Assembly: GCA_963844175.1 (NCBI GenBank)
Contig: CAWJNE010000026.1
Location: 1-64,000 of the forward strand
Direction of reading: 5' to 3'
From: JALZMG01 sp963844175
GTDB lineage: Bacteria > Actinomycetota > Acidimicrobiia > Acidimicrobiales > Ilumatobacteraceae
Length of the DNA: 64,000 nt
Every line of letters starts with the position of its first letter. The first letter of the stretch is position 1. Shown here in pieces: positions 35,007 to 43,341 of the stretch. Position numbers and translations under genes: made by a program. The notes under the pieces were generated by a model, which was not told the origin of the DNA, did no database searches, and saw only the letters and a program-made list of their open reading frames with translations.

Positions 35007-35714
35007 ATGGTTTCGAGGAGGGGCTCACTACTGCGCAGGTCGTCGCTCGTTGCGGCCGTGGCGATCTTCACCGCTTCGTCGGTCGCGGAGGCCGGCCCGC
35101 TCGTCGCCTACGGCAAATCCGATGCGGAGAGCATCGCCTTGCTGCACGGCTACTACCCGGGCTACTGGTGGGACCACACGGACCTGACCGTTGCCGTCCA
35201 GGCGGCTCGGAACGTCGATCCGGAGCTGCGTGAAGCGATCCACGATGCGATCGCGACGTGGAGCGAGGCATTGGAGGAGAACTTCCCGACGGTGTCGCTG
35301 ACCGACGTGACGGACACGGCCCGCAACTCGCACCGCGCCGACATCGTCGTGCACTACGTGCCCCACGCCGGCGGCATCGTCTGGGGCGGTTACGCCCTGT
35401 GCGGGGACCACAAGTGCAACAACATCCTGGTCCGTTCCGACGTGCCGGATCTGATCGACGTCGGCGTTCCCAACTACGACGCCGAGCGGGTGTACCGGGT
35501 GGCGCTGCACGAGCTCGGCCACGCGCTGGGTCTCGGCCACGCCGAGCCGCTCGACGAGACGACCGACCTGATGGGATACGGGTGGAGCGCCCCCGAACCC
35601 GACACGACCCCCGTCCTGTCGGAGTGCGACTTCAAGGCGCTCCGCGTCGTGTTCGGGTGGGCCGTCGAGGGCGTCGACCCGTACCCGTCGACCGCCACCT
35701 CGGTGACCTGCTAG
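35007..35714 (+). CDS. Secreted matrixin (M10-like) metalloprotease
   Basis: The 235-residue precursor has a signal peptide (cleavage near residue 29, VAEAG). The zinc motif HELGHALGLGH covers His168, Glu169, His172 and His178, and the Met-turn follows at Met189 (DLMGYG), so it is a metzincin of the matrixin type. No pro-domain cysteine switch is obvious. A GAGGCGAG stretch precedes the ATG. It is 22 bases upstream of a tail-tube-like gene on the same strand, which may be co-transcribed. Confidence 0.88.
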   Translation: MVSRRGSLLRRSSLVAAVAIFTASSVAEAGPLVAYGKSDAESIALLHGYYPGYWWDHTDLTVAVQAARNVDPELREAIHDAIATWSEALEENFPTVSLTDVTDTARNSHRADIVVHYVPHAGGIVWGGYALCGDHKCNNILVRSDVPDLIDVGVPNYDAERVYRVALHELGHALGLGHAEPLDETTDLMGYGWSAPEPDTTPVLSECDFKALRVVFGWAVEGVDPYPSTATSVTC

Positions 35715-35736
35715 ATCGTCCGGACCGGAGACCGAC

Positions 35737-36171
35737 ATGCCTGGTGGCGGCCACGTCACCGCGACGTGGGACAAGCAGCCGATCAACGTGCGCATCGTCG
35801 GACCGGTGGGCCGTGCCACCGAGGTCATCGAGCACGTCGACGGCACCGATCCATCGACCGTCCACACCCTGCCCGGCCGCACCCGCTTCGAGCCGCTCCT
35901 GCTCGAACGTGACATCACCTCGGACCACCGGTTCGAGGACTGGGCCGACCTCGTCGTCAGCGCCAGCGCCAGCGCCTCGCCGGCGCCGGTGTTCCGCAAG
36001 GACGTCGTGATCCAGATCTTCGACGCCACGGGCGCCCCCGTGGTGTCGTTCAAGCTGCTCCACGCGTGGCCCTCGACCTACCGGGCGCTCGCCCGGTTCG
36101 ACGGCCGAGCCGACACGCCGCCGTCCGAGGTGCTCGAGTTGCGCCACGACGGATGGGTACGCCTCACCTGA
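35737..36171 (+). CDS. T4 gp19-like tail-tube protein, orphan
   Basis: The 144-residue protein matches the pattern of contractile-tail inner tube proteins (gp19/Hcp-like fold): ATEVIEHVDG, then HTLPGRTRFEPLLLERDIT with DWADLV, then DVVIQIFDATGAPVVSFKLLHAWPS, and the closing VLELRHDGW. Length agrees with the family. No sheath, baseplate, spike, or ClpV-like gene is present in the window, so it is not part of a visible injection system. It follows a secreted matrixin by 22 bases. It may be a relic or a repurposed tube subunit. Confidence 0.72.
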   Translation: MPGGGHVTATWDKQPINVRIVGPVGRATEVIEHVDGTDPSTVHTLPGRTRFEPLLLERDITSDHRFEDWADLVVSASASASPAPVFRKDVVIQIFDATGAPVVSFKLLHAWPSTYRALARFDGRADTPPSEVLELRHDGWVRLT

Positions 36172-36338
36172 GGAGACTCGCCGTCGCTCGCAGTCGCCAG
36201 ACGGTCCGAGCTCCTGCCGTTCGAGCGCGGACGGTGCGGTCCGCTGACGAGCCGCACAGATCTCGAAAGCGACCGGAGGTCAGGCGGCGCAGGCGGGTCG
36301 GGACGTCATTCACGTGTCGCCGGCGCTGTCGGGGTCGG

Positions 36339-36833
36339 CTACTCCAGCCCCTCGACCTGCGGCGCCGCGGCGTCGACTTCGGCAACCGCTTCATCGGTGG
36401 GACTCAGCACGTGGAGCTCACCACCGAGTCTGGCGAGCTTGTCGGAGACGATGGACGCCTCAGTCGACGCGACCAGGGCCCCGACCGCGGCCTGCCCGTT
36501 CGACAACGCATCGGCAATCTCGTCGCGTTTGGCACTGTCGACCCCGAGTCCCTTGTGATGAAGCCCACCGAGCACACCGCCCGCGAGGGCCCCGGCAAGC
36601 AGCCCCGGCGGCGTGAGGGCGGCGAGCACCACGCCGATGCCGGCGCCTTTCCCCCAGCTGCGGCGGCCGATCTTGTGCGTCTTGACCTTGCCGTCCTCAT
36701 CGAGGGCGAGAATGCCGATCGAGTTCAGCTTCACGTCGTCGTCGAACTCGTCCCAGTCCTTGAGCGACTGGGCAGCGGCGTCGGCCGCCGCCTCGTCCGG
36801 AAAGATGGCTACTACGACTTGCTTGTCGCCCAT
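36339..36833 (-). CDS. DUF1269 family protein
   Basis: The 164-residue protein has DUF1269 features: an N-terminal ferredoxin-like segment (VVVAIFPDEAAADAAAQSLKDW), a central glycine-rich hydrophobic hairpin (GKGAGIGVVLAALTPPGLLAGALAGGVLGGL) that could insert in a membrane, and a helical C-terminus ending in acidic residues. Function is unknown, but members often sit among stress genes. AGGAG lies nine bases before the ATG at 36833. The 167 bases to the convergent tail-tube-like gene contain only a weak six-base hairpin at 36227-36244. Confidence 0.82.
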   Translation of the reverse strand: MGDKQVVVAIFPDEAAADAAAQSLKDWDEFDDDVKLNSIGILALDEDGKVKTHKIGRRSWGKGAGIGVVLAALTPPGLLAGALAGGVLGGLHHKGLGVDSAKRDEIADALSNGQAAVGALVASTEASIVSDKLARLGGELHVLSPTDEAVAEVDAAAPQVEGLE

Positions 36834-36876
36834 GTCGGTCGCTCCTGTGTCGGGTGTCGTCAAGATTCCCTCGGGC

Positions 36877-36905
36877 AGCATGCTCAGCAGACCGCGCTGG
36901 GTCAA
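36877..36905 (-). promoter_or_regulatory. Possible sigma-70 promoter of the DUF1269 gene
   Basis: On the minus strand TTGACC (36900-36905) and CATGCT (36877-36882) are 17 bases apart, about 45 bases upstream of the start. The -10 match is weak. Confidence 0.3.
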
Positions 36906-37057
36906 GGGCACTCCTCGGCGTCGACCACGATCGGCTCGAAGTCTCGGGCATGAGGGCGCCGCCGGACCGCGCGTCGGCCGAACGGGTCCCCCATGTTGTT
37001 CAGATCCCAGATCTCGAGGCCGGGTTCAGCTGGTCGAGCGGATGCGAGGTGGTGCGG

Positions 37058-37513
37058 TCACCCGCCTGTCGTGGTGGTCGCGCCACCGGCGGTGCAAATC
37101 GCAGTGTTGAGCGTCGCGACGCTCGCCTGCACCGTGGCCGCCTGCGGCTTGGCCGCATCGAGGACCGACTGGACCGCCTGATCGTCGGGGGCGTCTTCGA
37201 GCTGGTCGCGGAGCGTGTCGGCCTGCGTCTGCAAGTTCTGCCACTCTGCTTCGCCGAGGTCTGCGGCGCTGTCGACCATGTCGTCACGGGTCGACCTCAC
37301 CTCGTCGGCAGCCGATTCGTAGTCGTCCTGGCTGGCCGTGGCCGGATCAAGCGCGGCCAGATCATCGACCGCTACGCCGTAGGAGGCGAGATCCTCACAG
37401 AACGCGGTGTTCGCTTCGGCGACGTCGGACTTGTCGTCATCATCGCCACAGGCACTCAGCGCGACCACGCTGAGCAGGCCCAGCCCGAGACCGAACCCCA
37501 ACCCTCGCTTCAT
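37058..37513 (-). CDS. Small acidic lipoprotein, two-cysteine helical domain
   Basis: The 151-residue precursor has a lipobox LSAC, a short Asp-rich spacer, and a helical domain opening with NTAFCEDLA and closing with NTAICTAGG, so it again has one cysteine near each end. This copies the layout of the lipoprotein at 22023-22529 without close sequence identity. AGGAGG precedes the ATG at 37513. The C-terminus is Thr/Gly-rich. Function is unknown. Confidence 0.8.
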   Translation of the reverse strand: MKRGLGFGLGLGLLSVVALSACGDDDDKSDVAEANTAFCEDLASYGVAVDDLAALDPATASQDDYESAADEVRSTRDDMVDSAADLGEAEWQNLQTQADTLRDQLEDAPDDQAVQSVLDAAKPQAATVQASVATLNTAICTAGGATTTTGG

Positions 37514-37579
37514 CGTTCCTCCTGTCGGCCCGCCGGGCTCCGACCCTAGCCAGCAGCCGACTCGAGGCACGTCGTCCGT

Positions 37580-38062
37580 CTATGCAGCCGTCACCACAAC
37601 GGCGTCCTCACGGGCGTCGAGGACGGTCCGTCCGAGGAAGCGGTCGACCAGCCGCACGGTGACGACGGCCACCACCGCGATGGAGGCGAACACGAGCACG
37701 GAGGCCGTGACGAGGAACGCCCAGCGGAGAACGGACAGGCCGCCGGTGTTGCCGATCTCCTCCGAGGCCACGCCGACGGCCGGGAAGCAGAGAAATACCG
37801 AACCCGCGCCAACGACGAGCCAACGCCACCACCGTGTCGTGAACGCTGCCACGATGGCTCCGGGGATCATTGCCACGACGTAGATCAGGGGGATGAAGAT
37901 GCTGCCGGTCAACGTGAACTCACCCGCATGATCGGCTGAGACGGTCACCACCCGCATCAAGATCCGGGCGACCACACCGACGACGGCCCCGCTGACGATC
38001 GCCGCGCCGAAACCAAGTCCTACCAACCGCATTGCCCGCACGTGGGCCGAAGCTACGGACAC
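37580..38062 (-). CDS. Four-helix membrane protein of unknown function
   Basis: This 160-residue protein has four predicted membrane helices and a short cytoplasmic C-terminus. The first helix (LVGLGFGAAIVSGAVVGVVARILM) is Gly-rich. The start is either the GTG at 38062 or an ATG at 38032; neither has a clear Shine-Dalgarno. It lies 66 bases upstream of the lipoprotein gene on the same strand. I do not recognise a family. Confidence 0.65.
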   Translation of the reverse strand: MSVASAHVRAMRLVGLGFGAAIVSGAVVGVVARILMRVVTVSADHAGEFTLTGSIFIPLIYVVAMIPGAIVAAFTTRWWRWLVVGAGSVFLCFPAVGVASEEIGNTGGLSVLRWAFLVTASVLVFASIAVVAVVTVRLVDRFLGRTVLDAREDAVVVTAA

Positions 38063-38217
38063 CCTCCCCGTGTCGCAACGTGGACGATGACCGGCCGGAG
38101 ACCGCGACCGGCACTTGCGCCCACGCGAGCGGCGATCGGCACCGGACCGAATCGCCTGACCCGGGTCGCGGACGCAGGCTGACGCGCGGGGCGGCGCGTG
38201 TCGGAACTCGGGAGGCG

Positions 38218-39690
38218 CTACCTGGCGGACGCGGCCGACATCACGGCGAGCAGCTCGTCACGTGGCGGGCCGAGATCGGGCTGTGGTGAACGTTCATCCT
38301 TCTTGGCGTGAGCGGTGACGGAAGCGGAGAACACGTGTGGATCGGCCAACAAGGCGTTGGGGTCGTCGAGCATGTTGAACGAGCGGAAGAAGGCTCGGAA
38401 CACGTCCGGGTCGACCCGGGCGGCGGGGATGAGACCGTTGAGGATGAAGTCCCGCGCCGCCGCGGCGGCAGGATCGGGATCCGAGTCGTCGCGCAACGCT
38501 GTGTGCAGCTTGATGCGGTCGGCGTCCTGGATGCACGACGCGACGTAGTGCGGTTCGAGCTCGGTGCGCATTGCTGCGTCCATGGCGAGCGCGACCCCGA
38601 CCCCATCGCGGCCGTGCTCGCGCAAGGCCGCCGACAGAGCTTCGGCTGCGATGCCGGCCTGCGCACAGCCCTTCCCGTACCACGGGTTGGTGGTCATCGC
38701 GGCGTCCCCGATCACGACCACTCCCGTTGCGACGGGCTCGCCGTCGACGACGAAGCGGCGGATCCGATTGGTGAGCCGAGCCATCGCCTCGACGTCGGTG
38801 ATCGGGTCGGCGAGGCCATCCTCGGTCCACGGTTCGAGCGGCGTGAGGGTACGCACCGCCGCCTCCCACGCGTCGACGTTCCGCAACGCCACCAGCTCGC
38901 GGTCCACGGTCGGCACGCCGAACGTGATCGAGAACGTGCCGTTGTCGCCGTAGAAGCCAGCGAACCCCAGGTAGCCGAGGTCGCCACCTGCGCCCTTCTC
39001 GGTCAGCACCGGCAGCTCGCGACCGTCCCGGAGCCGATAGAAGCGCGACAGGTAGATGATGCCGGTCTCGGTGTGCTCCTCGACCGGCTGGACGTCGCCG
39101 CCGAGGGCGGCGATCCATTCCATCACCGGGGAGTGGCGACCTCCGCCGACCACGACGAGGTCGGCGTCGGCGTGGCTGCCGTCGTCGAGTCGCAGGCCAC
39201 GCACGTTGGTGCCGTCGGCAATGAACGCGTCGACCCCGACGCCGCGGCGCCACGTGACGCCGGGCTCGGCGGTGACGACATTCCGGAGCACCCACTCGAT
39301 CGTGAGCCGCCGACAGCACCACAGCACCAGTTCCTCGTCGCCGGGACGAGGCGCGCGATCTTCGATGCCGGGCGGCAGGATCCGCTCGACCGTCAGCTCG
39401 GTCGCACCCTGTTGGGCGAGCATGTCGAGCACGTCGGGCGCGCGCTCCTTGAGCGTGCGGCGGAGCCGCGCGAGCAGCGCGTGGGACTGGCGGGCGTGCG
39501 ACGCACCGCGCCGGTCCCACTTCTCGAACGCCTCGTCGGCGGTCGCGGGGAGGTCGGTGTCGTCGCGCTCGTACACCGTGACCCGGTGGCCGTCGCGAGC
39601 GAGGAGCAGAGCTGCCAGCATGCCGGCCATACCACCGCCGACGACGGCGATGTCCTGGGGGTCGGCGACCGGTTCGAGGTGCGTGCTCAT
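38218..39690 (-). CDS. FAD-dependent monooxygenase/halogenase-like flavoprotein
   Basis: The 490-residue protein has an N-terminal FAD-binding motif IAVVGGGMAGMLAALLLARDG and a second flavin motif GVVVIGDAAMTTNPWYGKGCAQAG near residue 330, typical of group A/E monooxygenases and geranylgeranyl-reductase-like enzymes. It lacks the lysine-containing GWxWxIP motif expected of halogenases. Its ATG overlaps the stop of the upstream epoxide hydrolase gene (ATGA), so the two act together; epoxidation followed by ring opening is a reasonable guess. The operon is preceded by a TetR-type control region. Confidence 0.83.
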   Translation of the reverse strand: MSTHLEPVADPQDIAVVGGGMAGMLAALLLARDGHRVTVYERDDTDLPATADEAFEKWDRRGASHARQSHALLARLRRTLKERAPDVLDMLAQQGATELTVERILPPGIEDRAPRPGDEELVLWCCRRLTIEWVLRNVVTAEPGVTWRRGVGVDAFIADGTNVRGLRLDDGSHADADLVVVGGGRHSPVMEWIAALGGDVQPVEEHTETGIIYLSRFYRLRDGRELPVLTEKGAGGDLGYLGFAGFYGDNGTFSITFGVPTVDRELVALRNVDAWEAAVRTLTPLEPWTEDGLADPITDVEAMARLTNRIRRFVVDGEPVATGVVVIGDAAMTTNPWYGKGCAQAGIAAEALSAALREHGRDGVGVALAMDAAMRTELEPHYVASCIQDADRIKLHTALRDDSDPDPAAAAARDFILNGLIPAARVDPDVFRAFFRSFNMLDDPNALLADPHVFSASVTAHAKKDERSPQPDLGPPRDELLAVMSAASAR

Positions 39691-40676
39691 CGGACATCTC
39701 CGAGGAAGTTGATCAGCGCCTCGTTGACGGCGTCGGGCTGCTCCTGCTGGGTCCAGTGGCCGCACCCCTCGAGGATCAGCGATCGGCGCAGCTCCGGCAG
39801 CGTCGTCTCGAACGCGGCGATGGCCCCGCTCCCCCAGATCGTGGGACCGTCGCGGTCACCGCCGATGAACAGCGCCGGCACGTCGATCGCCTTCCCGCGG
39901 AACGCGGCGAGGTCCTCCCAGTCGCGGTCAACGTTGCGGTACCGGTTGAGCGCACCGCGAAAGCCGGTGTGCTCGAACGTGCTCGCGTACACATCAAGAT
40001 CGATCTCGGTCAGCCAGTCGGGCATCGCGTCGGGGTGGTGGAAGCGATCCTTCATCTGGGCGCCGTGGGGGATCGTCGCCACGGTGCCTTTCGTGGGGTC
40101 GGGTGGCGGGGCGTCTCCCGACGCGGTGTACATGAAGCCGCACATCCATCCGCGCACGTCGGCCTCGATCTCGGCCTCAGCCCGCCCCGGTTCCTGGAAG
40201 TACTCGATGTAGAACTCCTCGTCGCCGGCCATCGCCCGCATCGCGGCGAGCGGCCGAATCTCCGACGGCGGCGAGTACGGCACCGACAGGCCGGCGACCG
40301 CGGTGAACACGTCGGGTCGGAGCAGGGCCGAGGTCCAGGCGATTGGGGCGCCCCAGTCGTGGCCGACGATCACCGCCTGTTCCTCGCCGAGCGCGGCGAC
40401 GAGCCCGACGTTGTCGGCGATGAGACGGACCATCCGGTAGTCGTCGACCGCGAGCGGCCGTGACGACCGGCCGTAACCGCGGACGTCGATCGCGACCGTG
40501 CGGTACCCCGCCGCGGCGAGGGCGGGCAGCTGGTGGCGCCATGAATACCACGACTCGGGGAAGCCGTGGACGAGCAGGACGAGCGGGCCGGCGCCCGCCT
40601 CGACGCAGTGGATGCGGGTTCCGGCCGCATCCACGACGTGAGATGTCGCTCCGTTCGGGAGCGCGTCGTTCGACAT
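39687..40676 (-). CDS. Epoxide hydrolase-like alpha/beta hydrolase
   Basis: The 329-residue protein has the epoxide-hydrolase signature set: the oxyanion HGFPESWYSWRHQ, the nucleophilic Asp in VIVGHDWGAPIAW, a cap domain with Tyr-rich segments and the catalytic His in EGCGHWTQQEQ. I start at the ATG at 40676, which has AAGGAA upstream; an ATG at 40700 would add eight residues and has no ribosome-binding site. It is the first coding gene of a coupled pair with the flavin monooxygenase. The leader from the predicted promoter is about 190 bases. Confidence 0.87.
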   Translation of the reverse strand: MSNDALPNGATSHVVDAAGTRIHCVEAGAGPLVLLVHGFPESWYSWRHQLPALAAAGYRTVAIDVRGYGRSSRPLAVDDYRMVRLIADNVGLVAALGEEQAVIVGHDWGAPIAWTSALLRPDVFTAVAGLSVPYSPPSEIRPLAAMRAMAGDEEFYIEYFQEPGRAEAEIEADVRGWMCGFMYTASGDAPPPDPTKGTVATIPHGAQMKDRFHHPDAMPDWLTEIDLDVYASTFEHTGFRGALNRYRNVDRDWEDLAAFRGKAIDVPALFIGGDRDGPTIWGSGAIAAFETTLPELRRSLILEGCGHWTQQEQPDAVNEALINFLGDVR

Positions 40677-40873
40677 GGGGAGTCGGTTCCTTCCGGGCAT
40701 TGGGGAGTTCAGCGTGTCGCGATGGCGCCGGCACCGGCTTCGGGGGCGGCGGCACCGTGCGTGCAGCCACGCTCGGCGGCGATGTCATCGATCATGCGGC
40801 CCACGAGATCGCCGATGCGGTCGTTGACGAATCGCCCGACCCGTCAAGCGAAGTTGCCGGCGCCCATGCCGGT

Positions 40874-40902
40874 ACTCTAGTCGAGTGTTGAACATTGTTC
40901 AA
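40874..40902 (-). promoter_or_regulatory. Operon promoter with overlapping TetR-type palindrome
   Basis: On the minus strand TTGAAC (40897-40902) and TAGAGT (40874-40879) are 17 bases apart, a good sigma-70 promoter for the epoxide hydrolase/monooxygenase operon. The inverted repeat TTGAACA-T-TGTTCAA (40888-40902) covers the -35 element and part of the spacer, so a bound regulator would block polymerase. The divergent TetR gene begins 37 bases away and is the obvious candidate regulator. Confidence 0.65.
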
Positions 40903-40938
40903 TAGGCGAAGGTCCGACCCGCGCATTCGCTGGGCTCA

Positions 40939-41583
40939 GTGCCAGAGAGCGGCCAGGATGACGCGGTGAGCTCGGTCGGAGACGCCCCCCGCCGGGTACG
41001 CATGGACCCCGACGCGCGACGAGATCAGATCCTGCGGGTGGCGGCCCGCCTCTTCAACGAGCGCCCGTACAGCGACGTGTCGATCAGTGACATCGCGGGT
41101 GAGGCCGAGATCGCTCGCGGCCTGCTCCACCACTACTTCGGGTCCAAGCGGGAGCTCTACCTCGAGGTGGTGCGCATCGCCGCCCGTGCACCGCTCGGCT
41201 CGGAACCGCCGGAGGCGCTCGGCACGGCCGAGGCCTGGACCACCGTGGTCGACAGCTTCCTTGGCGCCATCGAGCACAACCCGACCCGGTGGCTGAACTC
41301 CGTGAACGCAGGTGGGCCCGAGGGCGATGACGAGGTCACCGCCATCCTCGACGAGGCGCGCGAGATCCTCGCCGATCAGACGCTGGTGGCGATCGGGCTC
41401 GAGGACCGAGCCGACATTCCGGCCGTGCGCGCCTTCGTCCGGGCGTGGGGCGGTTTCGTCCAGGAGCTGACCGTCGAGTGGGTCGGTCGCGGCCGCATCG
41501 ATCGCGAGCGGGTGCGGCGGGCGATGCTCGCCACCCTGCCGCTCCTCGTCGAGCACGTGCTGCCGCTCATCGACGAACCGTGA
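40939..41583 (+). CDS. TetR family transcriptional regulator
   Basis: The 214-residue protein has an N-terminal TetR DNA-binding domain (ARRDQILRVAARLFNERPYSDVSISDIAGEAEIARGLLHHYFGSKRELYLEV) and an all-helical ligand domain. The GTG at 40939 gives a 22-residue pre-extension; later starts at 40966 (GTG) or 41002 (ATG) are possible. It is divergent from the epoxide hydrolase operon and probably binds the palindrome at 40888-40902, controlling that operon and perhaps itself. Confidence 0.88.
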   Translation: MPESGQDDAVSSVGDAPRRVRMDPDARRDQILRVAARLFNERPYSDVSISDIAGEAEIARGLLHHYFGSKRELYLEVVRIAARAPLGSEPPEALGTAEAWTTVVDSFLGAIEHNPTRWLNSVNAGGPEGDDEVTAILDEAREILADQTLVAIGLEDRADIPAVRAFVRAWGGFVQELTVEWVGRGRIDRERVRRAMLATLPLLVEHVLPLIDEP

Positions 41584-41613
41584 GCTCCCGACGGTGTCAG
41601 GAAGTTGCGACGG

Positions 41614-41683
41614 TCAGCGCGGGATCCACGTGCGCGGGGGTTCCTCGCCGAAGCCGGGGTCGCTCGGCCAGTTCGGTTGGAAC
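41614..41683. repeat. Left direct repeat: copy of the patA 3' end (putative att site)
   Basis: These 70 bases match 43831-43900 at 56 of 70 positions, in the same orientation and with equal length; the last 30 bases differ at only one position. On the minus strand the copy still encodes FQPNWPSDPG..TWIPR and a stop, the C-terminus of the acyltransferase PatA. It therefore looks like one end of an element that integrated into the 3' end of patA. The 430 bases to the right (41684-42096) hold no gene I can support. Confidence 0.75.
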
Positions 41684-41789
41684 TGACCGCAGGGGTTTCG
41701 CGACCAGGGACAATGCAGCCGTCTGGCGTCTGAGCAGGGGTTACTGCGCGCACCGGTTCACACCGTTTCACACCTCAACTCGGCACGCT

Positions 41790-41809
41790 GTGTTATGGCC
41801 GTGTTATGG
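41790..41809 (+). repeat. GTGTTATGG pair near the left element end
   Basis: GTGTTATGG occurs at 41790-41798 and again at 41801-41809. A matching pair, GTGTTACCC and GTGTTATGG, lies at 43801-43820 just before the right repeat. Such repeated short sites near both ends resemble arm-type binding sites of tyrosine integrases. Confidence 0.45.
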
Positions 41810-41972
41810 GTTGGCGCGCTCGACGCTGCCACAACGGCGGCCAGCGCCCTGTGCTGAGATGGTGGCGCCCGTCGGCCGGCGCCTGCGGTGGGTCGACGAC
41901 CGTCGGGCGATTACGGCCGCTCCGAGCGGGCGCAGGTGCCGTCCACAGTGCGGGCGATCGTGAGCGCGCACT

Positions 41973-42018
41973 GTCGGACGACCCCCACGCCCGGTGAGAA
42001 GAATGGGGGTCGTCCGAC
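41973..42018. repeat. Perfect 15-base inverted repeat (hairpin)
   Basis: GTCGGACGACCCCCA (41973-41987) is perfectly complementary to 42004-42018 across a 16-base loop. There is no U-run. It lies in gene-free DNA inside the putative integrated element and could be a terminator, a recombination-directing structure, or the palindromic end of a small transposon. Confidence 0.55.
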
Positions 42019-42096
42019 GGGCGCCCTGTGTACCCGCCCCGATCGCGACGCATACCGCAGATCAGCGCGACGGCGCCAGGGACGACGGGACGGCCG

Positions 42097-42324
42097 TCAG
42101 CTCCGGATGACGCACTCGGAGGCGTCCGGGTGGCCGTACTCGGCGAGCAGGGCCAGCCCGACCGGCGGGTGCAGCGCGCCACGAGACGCCAGCCGAAATG
42201 CCTTCAGGATCGGCGGTCGATCGTCGCGCCGGATGCGGATCCAGGTCAACACGTCGCCGTCGACGTCGAGCCGTCGGTGGGTCCACCGGTCGAAGCGTGC
42301 TCGTCGTCCGCGCCCCACGGTCAC
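42097..42324 (-). CDS. Small hypothetical protein inside the element
   Basis: A GTG at 42324 opens a 75-residue frame (RARFDRWTHRRLDVDGDVLTW, ending PDASECVIRS) whose amino-acid make-up looks protein-like, unlike the upstream continuation of the same frame. No ribosome-binding site or -10 box is evident. It may be a small accessory gene of the integrated element or the remnant of a larger one. I do not recognise it. Confidence 0.4.
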   Translation of the reverse strand: MTVGRGRRARFDRWTHRRLDVDGDVLTWIRIRRDDRPPILKAFRLASRGALHPPVGLALLAEYGHPDASECVIRS

Positions 42325-42480
42325 ATCATGGTGCGGCCGTGCGACAGCTTCGTGCAGGGCATCCCCAGCCGCCCGCGGATCGTGCAGCCCTGGCGTCGGC
42401 CACGGTCGCGGGCGGCGAGAGCGGGAGCATCGTTTGGCATCGTTGATGTCGCCTGCCGCCTCGTGCGAGGGGGGCACATC

Positions 42481-43158
42481 ATGGGGACCAACGAACCACG
42501 CCGGACGCGTCTGTCCCGATGCTTGGCGGCGGCGACGATCGTCGGAGCGGTGAGCGTCGTGGCCGGAACCGCCGCGGCAAGTGTCCGCCGCCGCGCCGAG
42601 CGAAGGCTGCGACCTTGTGAACAGTCCGGGCTTCGAGGGGCTATACGTCGGTCTCAATGCGACTGGAGACTTCTTCGCTCGCGACACGATCACCGTCCGC
42701 GCCGATTTCCGGTCTCGTCGGCCGGCAGGCCCGAGAGAACCCGTCTCCTTGATGACTTTGTGTCGGTCGCGTCGGGCGGTTTCCCCGCCACCCTCACCTA
42801 CGTCGTGCCGACCGACGGCCAACACGCGATTTCGTGGTCTGTGGACATCGGCCCTGCCACCTGGACCGTCTCGTGTACACCCGCTCCTGACGCTGACGTC
42901 GACGGCGTGCTCGACGCCGATGACGCCTGCGCCGACACCGTGCTGCCGGATCAGCCGTCCATCGGGTTGAAGCCGAACCGGTACGCCGCCATCGCCGGCG
43001 GCGAGTTCCTCGACGCCAGGGGTGATTCGGCGGGGGTGACGCTGGCGGACACGGACGGCTGCTCGGCCACCCAGATCATCGCTGCCGCCGGGCTCGGCGG
43101 CGGCCACACGAAGCACGGCATCTCGAAGGGCGAGCTGTTGGCGTGGGCCAACCGGTAG
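42481..43158 (+). pseudogene. Frameshifted gene for a secreted Asp-rich protein
   Basis: The ATG at 42481 starts a signal peptide (CLAAATIVGAVSVVAGTAAAS). Near 42580 the coding sense moves to another frame (SEGCDLVNSPGFEGLYVGLNATGDFFARDTITV), passes through a third (GLVGRQARENPSP, near 42710-42755), and returns to the first for PATLTYVVPTDGQHAISWSVDIG. A calcium-binding-like stretch (DADVDGVLDADDACADT) and the end GGHTKHGISKGELLAWANR follow. Together these read as one exported protein broken by at least two frameshifts. Sequencing error is possible, but decay fits its place inside a degraded element. Confidence 0.7.
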
Positions 43159-43218
43159 TCGCCGGCTAACGGTGCCGTTGCCTGGCGAGAACCGGCAACC
43201 CTGAGCGCCGTACGAGCG

Positions 43219-43264
43219 GGGTGGGTCGATGACCCACCCTGGGGCTGGACTAGGGACCCCAGGG
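43219..43264 (+). terminator. Two tandem hairpins after the pseudogene
   Basis: GGGTGGGTC/GACCCACCC (43219-43239, three-base loop) is followed by CCCTGGGG/CCCCAGGG (43237-43264), the two stems sharing three bases, so they may form alternatively. They lie about 60 bases after the broken gene's stop. Terminator function is plausible; the alternation also resembles an attenuator. Confidence 0.4.
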
Positions 43265-43341
43265 CGGGCCACCGTGACCCCGCCACGGCCAGGCCGTCGG
43301 AGCGGCAACCCGGCCGGGCGGGGGGAACTACGCCGACTTGT

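Noticed and set aside
38308..40212. 634-residue plus-strand frame opposite the flavin monooxygenase and epoxide hydrolase
   Set aside because: Both minus-strand genes have intact catalytic motifs and overlap as ATGA; the opposite frame is a shadow.
40709..40804. Possible 31-residue leader peptide (ending ...AGAIATR) upstream of the epoxide hydrolase
   Set aside because: The frame looks protein-like, but no Shine-Dalgarno or conserved motif is visible and it is too short to judge.
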